Source: Halomonas cerina
GTDB lineage: Bacteria; Pseudomonadota; Gammaproteobacteria; Pseudomonadales; Halomonadaceae
Length of the DNA stretch: 64,000 bases
Assembly: GCF_014192215.1 (NCBI RefSeq)
Contig: NZ_JACHXP010000018.1
Coordinates: forward strand, 1-64,000
Direction of reading: 5' to 3'
Both the position numbers and the translations under genes were made by a program. The notes under the pieces were generated by a model. It had not been told where the DNA came from and did not search any database. It worked only from the letters and a program-made list of their open reading frames with translations. Of the stretch, positions 27,828 to 36,443 are shown piece after piece (the first letter of the stretch is position 1; each line of letters begins with the position of its first letter).

Positions 27828-28574
27828 TCAGGTTTTTGGAAAGCGCTGCGGCGGCGTATCTGTCTCAAAATCGTAGAAACACTCCACCCCCAGGGTCTCA
27901 ATCACGTCCCGTTCTGCTGCCGCTCCAGCCGGCGTAAAAGCCTCTGCCGGCTCGGCGTAGGGAGCAACCAACCACAGACCACCATCCAGCGCTCGTGCGG
28001 TCCCTTCCGGCAACGCCTCCAGGCGCTCGCCGAAGAGGGCGACATAATCCGGGCCATAGAAATTGCGCCAGAACACACCCGGCAATCCCTCCCCATAACC
28101 CCGCACGGTAGGCTCAACCTTGGTCCCGATGGGCCCAGGTACCTCGTGCTTAAGTTTACGGTCGATATCCTTGTCCAAGGCGCAAAATGCCAGTGGCGAG
28201 CGGAGCATATGCATGGCTTCACAGATGTGCTCGACGTGAGCTTTCTGCCAATCCTCATCATCGGCCCAGCTGCTGGGCATGGTCCAGATCAGTTTCCCGA
28301 TGGAGGTGGCCTGACCGCGACGATCCGGTAGCAACATGAAGCCCGACGGCTTCGGCGTTCCCTCCACCGACAAGCGTTGGGCGTTGTCATAAAATGCCAT
28401 AAGCTCTTCCATGACGTCAGCATCGTTGTCGAGCTTTATATCCGGCATTGAGCGGCCGTACTTGCTCGGACTAAACCAGCCGATATCGTCAATCAGCCAC
28501 TGAACCAATTGCTGGGCCTTGTCTGTCTCCAGAAAGCCCGTGGGCAGGAAAATCCGTGTCTCCAGTGCCGCCAT
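27828..28574 (-). CDS. Putative immunity protein (Imm52-like) for the nuclease cargo
   Basis: This 248-residue soluble protein has no export signal. Near residue 168 it has GVFWRNFYGPDYVALFGERLE, a Trp/Tyr-rich block I associate with Imm52-type polymorphic-toxin immunity proteins, followed by GGLWLVAPYAEP. The family call is from memory and moderate. It starts 13 bp after the stop of the large DUF4157/nuclease gene, the usual toxin-immunity arrangement, and precedes the second cargo gene by 91 bp. If correct, it would protect the producer from the PD-(D/E)XK-like domain and would imply a bacterial target or kin-selective use. Confidence 0.6.
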   Translation of the reverse strand: MAALETRIFLPTGFLETDKAQQLVQWLIDDIGWFSPSKYGRSMPDIKLDNDADVMEELMAFYDNAQRLSVEGTPKPSGFMLLPDRRGQATSIGKLIWTMPSSWADDEDWQKAHVEHICEAMHMLRSPLAFCALDKDIDRKLKHEVPGPIGTKVEPTVRGYGEGLPGVFWRNFYGPDYVALFGERLEALPEGTARALDGGLWLVAPYAEPAEAFTPAGAAAERDVIETLGVECFYDFETDTPPQRFPKT

Positions 28575-28587
28575 GTCTCAGTCTCAC

Positions 28588-31500
28588 TCAGGGATGTCGG
28601 TGTACGGTCGCCAGACCGCGCTCGGCAAGATCGTCGAGAGCGTGTTGCAAAGGACCGGAAAGGCTGGTTGCACCATCAGGGTGTTTCGCCGAACGGAAAA
28701 CGACCTCCACATGTCCACCAAACTCGTCGACATAATTTATCATTTCCTTAAGGTTACCGGTTTTGGACATGTCTTTCCAGCCCTTGGCTTCCACGAAGTG
28801 GTAGGGGTTACTCCAAACCAATTCGTCCGGGTTTCCCCTGACCGCATCCGGGATAAATCCCTTAAAGTCCTCGGCTTCCGGCGCGATCATCATGGCCTTG
28901 TTCTTGGAGTATCCGAGGGCGTCGAGCACACTGCGTTCGAACATCCCTCCGGCCTTCTTATTGGCCAGGATCGTCTCATATGCCTTGCGCCACTTCGGAT
29001 CCATGGCTTCCGTGATGCGATCGAACTTTTCGGGATGCCGGAACTGATATTCCAACCAGCGTTGACGCCGATGTGCTTCCGTGCCGGGTACCAGTTGCTT
29101 TTGCGTCGTCGGATCGACGCGCAGTTTCCCGACCTTGGGGGATTCCCCCCGGCGTACGGCAGAGGCAACGTCCTCCAGGGGATCTTTGAGTTTTCGGCCG
29201 ATGTCGTCGAGGATATCCAGGTCCGCACGGCTGAGCTCCTTACCTTCGGCCACCGCGTCCATAATGCGATCCAGCTCACGCACATCGCCGGCGTCAAGAT
29301 GGCCGGCAACCCGGAAGACTGCTTCGATCTCATCGGCGGAACGCCCGGTCGCCATGGCGAAATCATCGACCACCCGCGGAAGTTTTTTACCGCTGCGCAG
29401 GGCCGAAGCCGGCACGAAGGGAATCAGCGCTCCGAACGCCGCCAGGGTCCGGTCACCTACGGAGAGCTCGTGACCGGTAATGCTCACTCCTGTCACTGCG
29501 TCCGAGACATCAGCCATTTCTCCGGCAACTGGCAGGATGCCGACAATCGTCTCGGTAGCCAGGTCGCCCATCGTGTAGCGGGTGCGATCCAACTCCGGGA
29601 AATATTCCAGACGCGGTTTCGCTTGGCGGCCAATCTGCACAATGGTGCGAAGATGGGGGTCTTTGGCCTGGACGAATTCGGCGACTTCATCGGGCGACCG
29701 CTCCAGGAAAGCGGGGTGATCGGTGTTGTCATAGGCCCACGTCATAACGGCGCGGGTCAGCGCGTTCATTCCAATTTTCCGGTACGGGTGCTCGGTAAGC
29801 AGATAGGCTCGTCCGGCACTGCGGAACTTCACACTGGCTTCCCGCCAACGCCGCATCGCCCACTGCCAGTATTCGTCGAGCTTCTCTTCCACGGCAGCCC
29901 GGCGCTGTGTGTCCTCCCGACTACGGCGGGCTTCCTCGACTTCGCGACGTGATTCCCGTTCAATGTCGACGATCAGCAAAGGTGTGTGGATCTCGCCGTA
30001 TACTTCCCATGGCGAGGTTGCGTCCAAGACTTCCGGGTCGCCGGCATTATTCGACACCCACTCCAGATAGCGGCGCAATGCCTCCTGACCAACGCGGCGG
30101 TCCCGCTCGGAAACGTCAGATTCGGCAAGGGCCTGTTGTTTACTGCGGAAGAAGTCTAGATAGATATCGACCGGCGTACGCCGAGGGATCGACTCGGACT
30201 CAATCTGGCGGACGCTCTCGGCGGTACTCTCTTTTGCCAGCGCCTTGGGTCGCACGCCCTCCGGTGCCCGATAGAGCTTGTCATCATGGGAGGTTACCCA
30301 GACCCATACCTGTGGCGGCGTGCGGTACCAGTCCTTGAGCTGCGCTTGGATTCGGCCGCTGATCTCCTCCCGGTTTAACCCCTCGACCGGGATCCGTCCC
30401 AGATGCTGCAACTCCACATTGCCATGCCGGTCTATCTGATAAGACCGGGAGAAATCCGTTTCCTCCGTCCACGTGGTCTGTTCAATCACCTTAAGCTCAA
30501 AGGTATCGCCCGACTCCAGCGCTCCCTCCGGCTGCCCTTCCGATACCTCCAGCTTCTCGGGCTCAAACGCCTCCCCTTCCCGGCGCGTCACCTCAACCTT
30601 GACGTGGGGGGCGCGAATATAGTCCTCGGCGAGTAGTATCTGGATCTTGGCGGCAATGTGATTCGGGCGCAGGCCCTTTACATCGATCTCCCCAAGCAAT
30701 GGAAACCGGATTCGCTCATTCGAATTAATGCTGTACTCGCCGGTCAGGCTCCGTTCGAGCGACTGCCCCATGCGGTTGTAGACGTAGATATGCACCCGAT
30801 CGCCAGCCGCGAGCGGGTCGCCCTGCTGGCGGGACCGTTCCCAGGTTGCCCGCGCCTCGGTAACCATCAGCGCGAATTCGGTCGCCTGGGGCTCGGGCAG
30901 GTTCTCGTACAGTCGGCGCCGATCGATGCTCATTACGGCATGCACCCGCTGTGCTTCCGGCATACCCCGCAACCGCTCGAAGGCACCAATGGCCTCTTCG
31001 TCGGTTATGGCCCAATCAAACAGCCCGTAGCTGAGCAGATTGTTGATCTTTTCGATATTTGCCCGCGCCCCTTTCGTCTGACGCAATATCGTGTCCAGCC
31101 GCGGAAGCTCCGCTTCCGGCAGGTTCTCGCGCAGGCGCTTGCTATCGATTTCGGTGAGTGCCGAAGCCCGCTCGGTGCTCGACATCTCCTCTAACAGGGA
31201 AAGGGCCGATAGCGCCTCCTGGTCGGTGATGGCCCAGTCGAACAGGCCATAGCTCAGGAGTTCGTTGATACGGCCGACGCGATACCGGTACAACTGCTCG
31301 CCGCGAGAGCCTCTGCCCTGATTCACCGGTTTGCGTGCCAGGACAGGGCGGCGATTGCGCGCCCCGGCGCCGGCAGTCTGTTGCACAACGTGAGTCAGCT
31401 CATGAGCCAGCAACTGTCGGCCGCCATGGGAAGCCGGATTGTAGTGCCCTCTGGCGAAACCGATGTCGCGGCCGACGGTGAAGGCCTGGGCATTGAGGCC

Positions 31501-32004
31501 ACGCGCCGCGGCGGCGGCCTCCGCGCCGGTATGCACCTTCACGCCACCAAAATCCACGCCCATCCGTGGCTCGAAGAACCGACGCGCCCCATCCGGCAGT
31601 GGGCGGCCCCCGTTCAGTCCCAGTTCCCCGCGTACCGCGGTACTCAGCCGAACAGACGGTTCGGCGGCCTTCATTTGAACCGTTTCCTCGCCGGTCCCGG
31701 CCACGGGCTGGCGCTGGACCGTGGGCTCCGGGGTACGCATAACCTCATCGGCGACCCGGTCGGCCTCTTCTTCGAAACTGTCGTTAGCCGTCCCCACGCG
31801 AATCTTGGTCTGAACTGCCGTTATCGACCGGCATTTCGGACAGCTGCCCCCGCAGGCACATTTGCTTTGGGACGTAGAAATGTCATGCCGTTCCGCCGTC
31901 CCGGAAGCCGGCTGAAACACAGGCGACGTCATCCCCTGTCCAGCGCCGGACCGCTGCCGTCCGCTGTCCGTGTCGCCCCCGTGTTTGGCGATTTGCCTGG
32001 CCAT
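28588..32004 (-). CDS. Large DUF4157 eCIS cargo with C-terminal PD-(D/E)XK-like nuclease
   Basis: This 1138-residue multidomain protein begins with a Cys knuckle (C49, C51, C55, C58) and a DUF4157 domain with HELTH at 201-205. Next come two tandem copies of a helical module of about 65 residues (about 246-310 and 319-385, both with LLSYGLFDWAIT). Two polysaccharide-export-type domains follow (about 398-472 and 497-570, like the Wza N-terminal domain), then a charged helical stretch. A hydrophobic pre-toxin-like segment follows (about 815-872, with VGILPVAGEMADVSDAV). The C-terminal domain has FIPDAV (D1053) and FVEAKGW (E1072, K1074), fitting a PD-(D/E)XK nuclease. There is no Sec signal. The start codon follows a GAGG element at the end of the previous gene. 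It is followed by a putative immunity gene. Confidence 0.8.
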   Translation of the reverse strand: MARQIAKHGGDTDSGRQRSGAGQGMTSPVFQPASGTAERHDISTSQSKCACGGSCPKCRSITAVQTKIRVGTANDSFEEEADRVADEVMRTPEPTVQRQPVAGTGEETVQMKAAEPSVRLSTAVRGELGLNGGRPLPDGARRFFEPRMGVDFGGVKVHTGAEAAAAARGLNAQAFTVGRDIGFARGHYNPASHGGRQLLAHELTHVVQQTAGAGARNRRPVLARKPVNQGRGSRGEQLYRYRVGRINELLSYGLFDWAITDQEALSALSLLEEMSSTERASALTEIDSKRLRENLPEAELPRLDTILRQTKGARANIEKINNLLSYGLFDWAITDEEAIGAFERLRGMPEAQRVHAVMSIDRRRLYENLPEPQATEFALMVTEARATWERSRQQGDPLAAGDRVHIYVYNRMGQSLERSLTGEYSINSNERIRFPLLGEIDVKGLRPNHIAAKIQILLAEDYIRAPHVKVEVTRREGEAFEPEKLEVSEGQPEGALESGDTFELKVIEQTTWTEETDFSRSYQIDRHGNVELQHLGRIPVEGLNREEISGRIQAQLKDWYRTPPQVWVWVTSHDDKLYRAPEGVRPKALAKESTAESVRQIESESIPRRTPVDIYLDFFRSKQQALAESDVSERDRRVGQEALRRYLEWVSNNAGDPEVLDATSPWEVYGEIHTPLLIVDIERESRREVEEARRSREDTQRRAAVEEKLDEYWQWAMRRWREASVKFRSAGRAYLLTEHPYRKIGMNALTRAVMTWAYDNTDHPAFLERSPDEVAEFVQAKDPHLRTIVQIGRQAKPRLEYFPELDRTRYTMGDLATETIVGILPVAGEMADVSDAVTGVSITGHELSVGDRTLAAFGALIPFVPASALRSGKKLPRVVDDFAMATGRSADEIEAVFRVAGHLDAGDVRELDRIMDAVAEGKELSRADLDILDDIGRKLKDPLEDVASAVRRGESPKVGKLRVDPTTQKQLVPGTEAHRRQRWLEYQFRHPEKFDRITEAMDPKWRKAYETILANKKAGGMFERSVLDALGYSKNKAMMIAPEAEDFKGFIPDAVRGNPDELVWSNPYHFVEAKGWKDMSKTGNLKEMINYVDEFGGHVEVVFRSAKHPDGATSLSGPLQHALDDLAERGLATVHRHP
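30850..31269 (-). repeat. Internal duplication inside the large cargo gene
   Basis: The two halves of this segment encode similar helical modules of about 65 residues. Each starts IN(E/N)LLSYGLFDWAIT and ends LPE.. with conserved spacing (residues about 246-310 and 319-385). The DNA copies have diverged, so the duplication is old, but the LLSYGLFDWAITD core is identical. Confidence 0.75.
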
Positions 32005-32009
32005 CTACC

Positions 32010-32879
32010 TCACCACTTCGACTTCTCCCGGCCGAAACAATAGGCGCAGAAGTCGAAACCGTCGGCCACGGCCGCCTTCTGGGTCTTGTAGGGCTTGCGA
32101 AAGGCGGCACGAATGGTGTCAACACGACACTGGGGCTTGCTGTTTTCCAGGTCGTGCAATTCCAGCGTGCTGGCATTGCCCAGGTAGCGGGTCTGCGCCT
32201 CGCCGCCGCCCACCTTGGCCGGGTCCACCGTCAGGTCCCGGTAATCGAGCACGCCGGACGTGGGCCACACGGCTTCGCTGTCCGTGACCACCACCTTACC
32301 CTCGGGGTCGAGGACATGCAGCCACAGGGGTTGAGGCTCCGCCAGCTGCTCCTGCTGCTCCTGCTGCTCCTGCGTCTCCTCTTCGGCTTCTCCGAGTCCC
32401 GCCTCGCCTTCTAGGTCTCCGCCCAGTTTCCGCCGGAATTCGAACGAGCCGTCACTGTGACTCCGGGTAAGCGCCACGGGCTCGTCGACGCGGTTTTGAT
32501 CCCAGGACAGAACCAGTGTCACCCCGCGCAAGCCCTCGCCGTCGAGACCGCGAAGGAACCCCTTCAATACCCACTCCTGCGTCGCCACCTCGCTGGAGGC
32601 GGTGATATCTAGGCGTTGACGTTCCACCCGGGCACCGGTGATCAGATCTTCGCCGGCATCGAGCTTCGCCTCCAACCGACGCACCTTGGGACTGTCGCTG
32701 CCGTATTTGGCCATGAGCCGCTTGCGCTCCCGGCGGCGCTGAGCCTGCTTAGCCTGCTCCAGCCTGGCTAGTTGATCCAGACCCTGGTAACGGCGGTTGT
32801 CCGCCTCCTTCAGGTTTGCCTCTAGCTGGCTGCCGATCTCTTCGCCGCTGAGCTGGCGTCGCTTTCCTGCCTTTCTCAT
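32010..32879 (-). CDS. Coiled-coil and beta-sandwich protein with C-terminal Cys/His metal-site motif
   Basis: This 289-residue protein has three parts. The N-terminus (about 1-95) is a basic helical coiled coil rich in Arg, Gln and Glu. The middle (about 98-215) resembles a carboxypeptidase-regulatory-type beta-sandwich (LKGFLRGLDGEGLRGVTLVLS, SHSDGSFEFRRKL), interrupted by a Glu/Gln run. The C-terminus has YLGNASTLELHDLEN, then a single Cys, then FDFCAYCFG, a pattern that looks like a His/Cys metal site. I do not know its role; a needle plug, adaptor or cargo-packaging factor is possible from its position between the fibre gene and the cargo genes. GGGAG precedes the ATG. The Glu/Gln run is encoded by a 9-base CTGCTCCTG-type repeat near 32345-32375. 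Confidence 0.65.
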   Translation of the reverse strand: MRKAGKRRQLSGEEIGSQLEANLKEADNRRYQGLDQLARLEQAKQAQRRRERKRLMAKYGSDSPKVRRLEAKLDAGEDLITGARVERQRLDITASSEVATQEWVLKGFLRGLDGEGLRGVTLVLSWDQNRVDEPVALTRSHSDGSFEFRRKLGGDLEGEAGLGEAEEETQEQQEQQEQLAEPQPLWLHVLDPEGKVVVTDSEAVWPTSGVLDYRDLTVDPAKVGGGEAQTRYLGNASTLELHDLENSKPQCRVDTIRAAFRKPYKTQKAAVADGFDFCAYCFGREKSKW

Positions 32880-32892
32880 CGCCGCTGCTCCC

Positions 32893-35800
32893 TTAGCCGA
32901 TGACGAAATCGCGCTGGGTATTCAAGTTACCACCCAACATGACGCTGTTGCCGAGGTAGGCCTTAAGGATAGCGGGCAGTACCCGGCAAACCTGGCAGCT
33001 GATTAGGTCGGGCATTTGCAGATTGTCCTTGAAGACCATGAACGGTACAGAGCCGACGGCCTCCAAATTACACTCGGCCCAACGGGCCAGGTTGTGGGCG
33101 AACAGACAGTGGTTGGCCTGGTTATCGGTGGTGTGGTTCATCAACAGCCCGATGGACACAGCCGAGAACAACACGGCCAGGCCCTGGCCCGTGTAGACCT
33201 CCTTGAATCGGTTGTCGTCCACGCGCACGGACATGCCCAAGGCCATTAAATCTGTGAAGGCGAAATCCTGACCTGGCTGGTACATGCAGGTGAACTGGTT
33301 GTCGTTACAAGCCACGTCATCGAGGCTGAGTAACAGCACGGAGGTGAGCGAGAAGCTACCCTCGGGCTCGATACCATCCGACTCTACCGTATTGTTACAG
33401 AAGTGCAGATCTCCGCGCACAAAGGTCTTACCGACATTGACGGCCGTCGAACTCTCCCTCGAGGAGTGGGCCACCTCGATGGCGTCACCTCCCACGGCTT
33501 GGGCGCCATAGGCCATGGGCACATAACCATAAGCACCGCGGCCGGTATAGAATCGTGCCGTGCCCAGCTTGGCGCCGCCCACCAACGGTGTCATGCCCAT
33601 ATTCATGATCATCACCGTGGCGGCGATGAAGCCCACGCTGGCCGTGCCGGGCACCACGCCGCGGGAAGTCAGATGATTGCCTTGCACGGAGACCGGGCCA
33701 GCCGCCATCATGATCACCGCCGGCCCCAGCGGCTGGGAGACCACGTTGTTATGGATCCGCGCGGCGGGAATACCGTGCTGGACCAGGAAGTTGCCAAATT
33801 CGCTGTCCAGCGGTTGTGTGGGCGCCAGGGCCTGGGTAATCCAGATACCGGCCCGGGGTCCGCGCTTGCTGTTGTCCGGGGTCTCGGCGGTGCGTGCGCC
33901 GTTATCGGTGATGCGGTTGCGGTCGATGTCAGCATCTTCCGTCTGAAGCAGAAATACGCCGCAAACCGGCTCGGCGGCATCGGGGCCGTTACGTTCGATG
34001 TGGTTGTCCCGCACCGTCAGTGACTCCACATGGGCCAGCGCGATGCCGCCATAGCCCACCCGCCCGCTCAGTTCGGTCGGGATCTCCTGCAGTTCTCGCT
34101 GCAGGCAACCACGGATGGTGTTGCCGAGGATGTCCAGGTCCTCGACGCTGATCAGATCCGGCTGCCGCTCGATGTCGAAGAAGGCCACGACACCGATGCC
34201 GTTCAGGCCCATGTCGAGGATGCGGTTGCGTTCCAAGCGGATCTCGTAGAGGGTCCCGGCAGACGCGTAGCTGGGTCTGTCTTCTTCCTCTCCGCCGCCA
34301 GGCGGTACGAACACGCCGCCGGGTGCACAGGGGTCGCAATTGATGGTGCCACCGACCACCCAGCCGATATCGGCGTCCACGACGTTGCCGTCCACGTCCA
34401 CTTCCTCGACGCTGCCCAGGGTAATGCCATTGCCGATACCGTGCTGGATCAGGTTATCGATGACCTGCACCCGCTCGCAGGTACCGCCTACTTGCAGTCC
34501 GCCACGGCCGGCTGTGGCATGAACCACGCCAGGCACGTGGGGCAGCGACACCTGATCGGCATTGAGGGAGCGCACGTCGATGGTGTTGTGCTCGATGAGC
34601 ACGTCATCGGCCACCACGAATACTCCCGGCCACTGACTGGCCTGGTCGGCCATGGTGATCCGGCAGTCGCGGATGGTGAGATGGTGGCCGGCCCGCGCCT
34701 TAATGCCGCAACGGGTGGCCGCCTGGATGACCAACTTGTCCAGGGTCACGAACGAGGGACCGGTATCGCGCTCGGCGTCTTCGACCAGAACGCCGGTCCC
34801 GGTCTCATGGGCCTCGATGGCCAGGGATTCCAGCCGCAGGCTCCCCGGGCCCTTGAGATGGAATACCGGCTCAGCATCGCCCGTCTCCGGTGCCGGCGAG
34901 ACCACCTGACTGCGGTGGCCGCAGCCGCGGATGGTCACGTTGGCCTTATGGACAATGATGTTCTCCTCGAAGCGCCCCGGCAGCACACAGATCTGGCCGC
35001 CGCCGGCGGGTAGGCTGTCCACTGCCGCCTGAATGGAGGCGAAGTCGCCGTGGCTGACCATGCCATCGCCGACCCGGTAGGTGCAGCAATCGTCCAGGCG
35101 GGTCAGCGGTTGGAACACCCGCCGGCAGTCATGAATCCGCGATGGCCCGTCCAGGGCGACGTTGGGACCGCCGTCCCATTCCAGCACGGCCAGCGGCGCG
35201 CGGTGATAACGCACACCCTCCGGCGGGTCATCGTTGGGCCAGGGCAGGTCCTCGAATTCGGCGCCGGCGGCGCGCACCGGGAAGGTCCAGTAATCGCCGG
35301 GCGTATAGTTGCCGTTATCCGCCGTGGGCGGGTCGAACGCCAGCTCGATACCGTCGCTCAGCGGATGGTGCGCCCCGGCGCCGCTCTGGAAGGCCTCGAC
35401 CCGCTCGATCCCGTCCCAAAGACGGAAAAAGAGTTCGTCGCCGTCGCTGACGCCGCCGGGGTTGTCCACCGTCCCCTGTAATTCCAATTGGCCGTCGGCC
35501 ACCAGCGTGGTCTGGGTCGCGGTCATTACCAGGCGCCAATGGCCGTAGTCGGCGTCATAGGCCAAGGCCTCCAGGTAGAACGCCTCCCGGCCGGCGGTAT
35601 TAATGGCCTGGTCGTTGGCGGTGACCTGGATGGTGTCCGTCGCCTGGGTGTAAGTGCCCCGCCCGACCAGACCGCCATTGAACCGCGACCACTTGAATCG
35701 CGCCTTGCCGTCGCCGTCCGGCCGAGCCACCTCGATACGGAAAAGATAGTGCTCGAAGCCGGTATAGCCGCCCGCCAGTTGTACGGGACAGTCCCCGGCA

Positions 35801-36420
35801 ACGGCCGTGGTGGCCGACGGGGTCACCGTGAGCTTGCCCTTAGCGTCAAAGTCGTCGCTCAGAATCCCGGCGAGGTTACCGCAGACATCGTCGGGTCCCA
35901 GGCGCAGCAACCGCAGCGCGTATTGCAATTTCACCCGGGCGGTGGTGTCCGGCCCACCCAACGCCGGCTCCAGTAGCAGCGCCGGGTCCTGAAACGCGCT
36001 GAAACTCTCCTCCCAGACTTCCAGGATCACCGCGTCCCGTTCGTCGGCGGCGATGGTCCCCGGGTCGGCCGCCGGCGACTGGATAGGCGGCCCCAGGTAA
36101 GCGGCAGTCAATTCGAACGCATCCGGGGCCGGCAAATGCAGATGCAGGCCATCCACCCAGCCACGGCCGGGTTGGAGGGTCACCTTCACCTCGCTGCCGT
36201 CGGCCACCGCCCGGGCCACTTTGAAAGACTCGCCCTCCTGGACGGGAACGGCAACCACGTCCGGGCCAATGGTGTCCTGTCCCAACAATTCGCGCAGGTG
36301 ACGCTGGATGCTGGTGGCGGCATTGCCGTCCTGATCCAGCAGGCCCCGCCCCTGTTGGTGCACGGTGCCGGTAAAGTTGTCTTCCGGCCGGAACTCGAAT
36401 CGTGATAGATCCCCTTTCAT
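32893..36420 (-). CDS. Fibre-like protein with right-handed beta-helix
   Basis: This 1175-residue protein starts with a domain I associate with DUF6519 (MKGDLSRFEFRPEDNFTGT, about 1-480). This domain is frequent in contractile-injection loci. A pectate-lyase-like right-handed parallel beta-helix follows (about 490-1050), shown by repeated N-x-I / R-N-x-I / D-N-x-I turns such as VIDNLIQHGIGNGIT and HIERNGPDAAEPVCGVFL. Such proteins act as tail fibres, receptor-binding or baseplate-decorating proteins. No catalytic motif is evident. An AAAGGA-type site precedes the ATG. It lies between the tail-protein-I gene and the coiled-coil protein. This is the best candidate for target recognition in the locus. 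Confidence 0.75.
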   Translation of the reverse strand: MKGDLSRFEFRPEDNFTGTVHQQGRGLLDQDGNAATSIQRHLRELLGQDTIGPDVVAVPVQEGESFKVARAVADGSEVKVTLQPGRGWVDGLHLHLPAPDAFELTAAYLGPPIQSPAADPGTIAADERDAVILEVWEESFSAFQDPALLLEPALGGPDTTARVKLQYALRLLRLGPDDVCGNLAGILSDDFDAKGKLTVTPSATTAVAGDCPVQLAGGYTGFEHYLFRIEVARPDGDGKARFKWSRFNGGLVGRGTYTQATDTIQVTANDQAINTAGREAFYLEALAYDADYGHWRLVMTATQTTLVADGQLELQGTVDNPGGVSDGDELFFRLWDGIERVEAFQSGAGAHHPLSDGIELAFDPPTADNGNYTPGDYWTFPVRAAGAEFEDLPWPNDDPPEGVRYHRAPLAVLEWDGGPNVALDGPSRIHDCRRVFQPLTRLDDCCTYRVGDGMVSHGDFASIQAAVDSLPAGGGQICVLPGRFEENIIVHKANVTIRGCGHRSQVVSPAPETGDAEPVFHLKGPGSLRLESLAIEAHETGTGVLVEDAERDTGPSFVTLDKLVIQAATRCGIKARAGHHLTIRDCRITMADQASQWPGVFVVADDVLIEHNTIDVRSLNADQVSLPHVPGVVHATAGRGGLQVGGTCERVQVIDNLIQHGIGNGITLGSVEEVDVDGNVVDADIGWVVGGTINCDPCAPGGVFVPPGGGEEEDRPSYASAGTLYEIRLERNRILDMGLNGIGVVAFFDIERQPDLISVEDLDILGNTIRGCLQRELQEIPTELSGRVGYGGIALAHVESLTVRDNHIERNGPDAAEPVCGVFLLQTEDADIDRNRITDNGARTAETPDNSKRGPRAGIWITQALAPTQPLDSEFGNFLVQHGIPAARIHNNVVSQPLGPAVIMMAAGPVSVQGNHLTSRGVVPGTASVGFIAATVMIMNMGMTPLVGGAKLGTARFYTGRGAYGYVPMAYGAQAVGGDAIEVAHSSRESSTAVNVGKTFVRGDLHFCNNTVESDGIEPEGSFSLTSVLLLSLDDVACNDNQFTCMYQPGQDFAFTDLMALGMSVRVDDNRFKEVYTGQGLAVLFSAVSIGLLMNHTTDNQANHCLFAHNLARWAECNLEAVGSVPFMVFKDNLQMPDLISCQVCRVLPAILKAYLGNSVMLGGNLNTQRDFVIG

Positions 36421-36443
36421 GGGTCCTTTCCTTTGGTTTTCCG

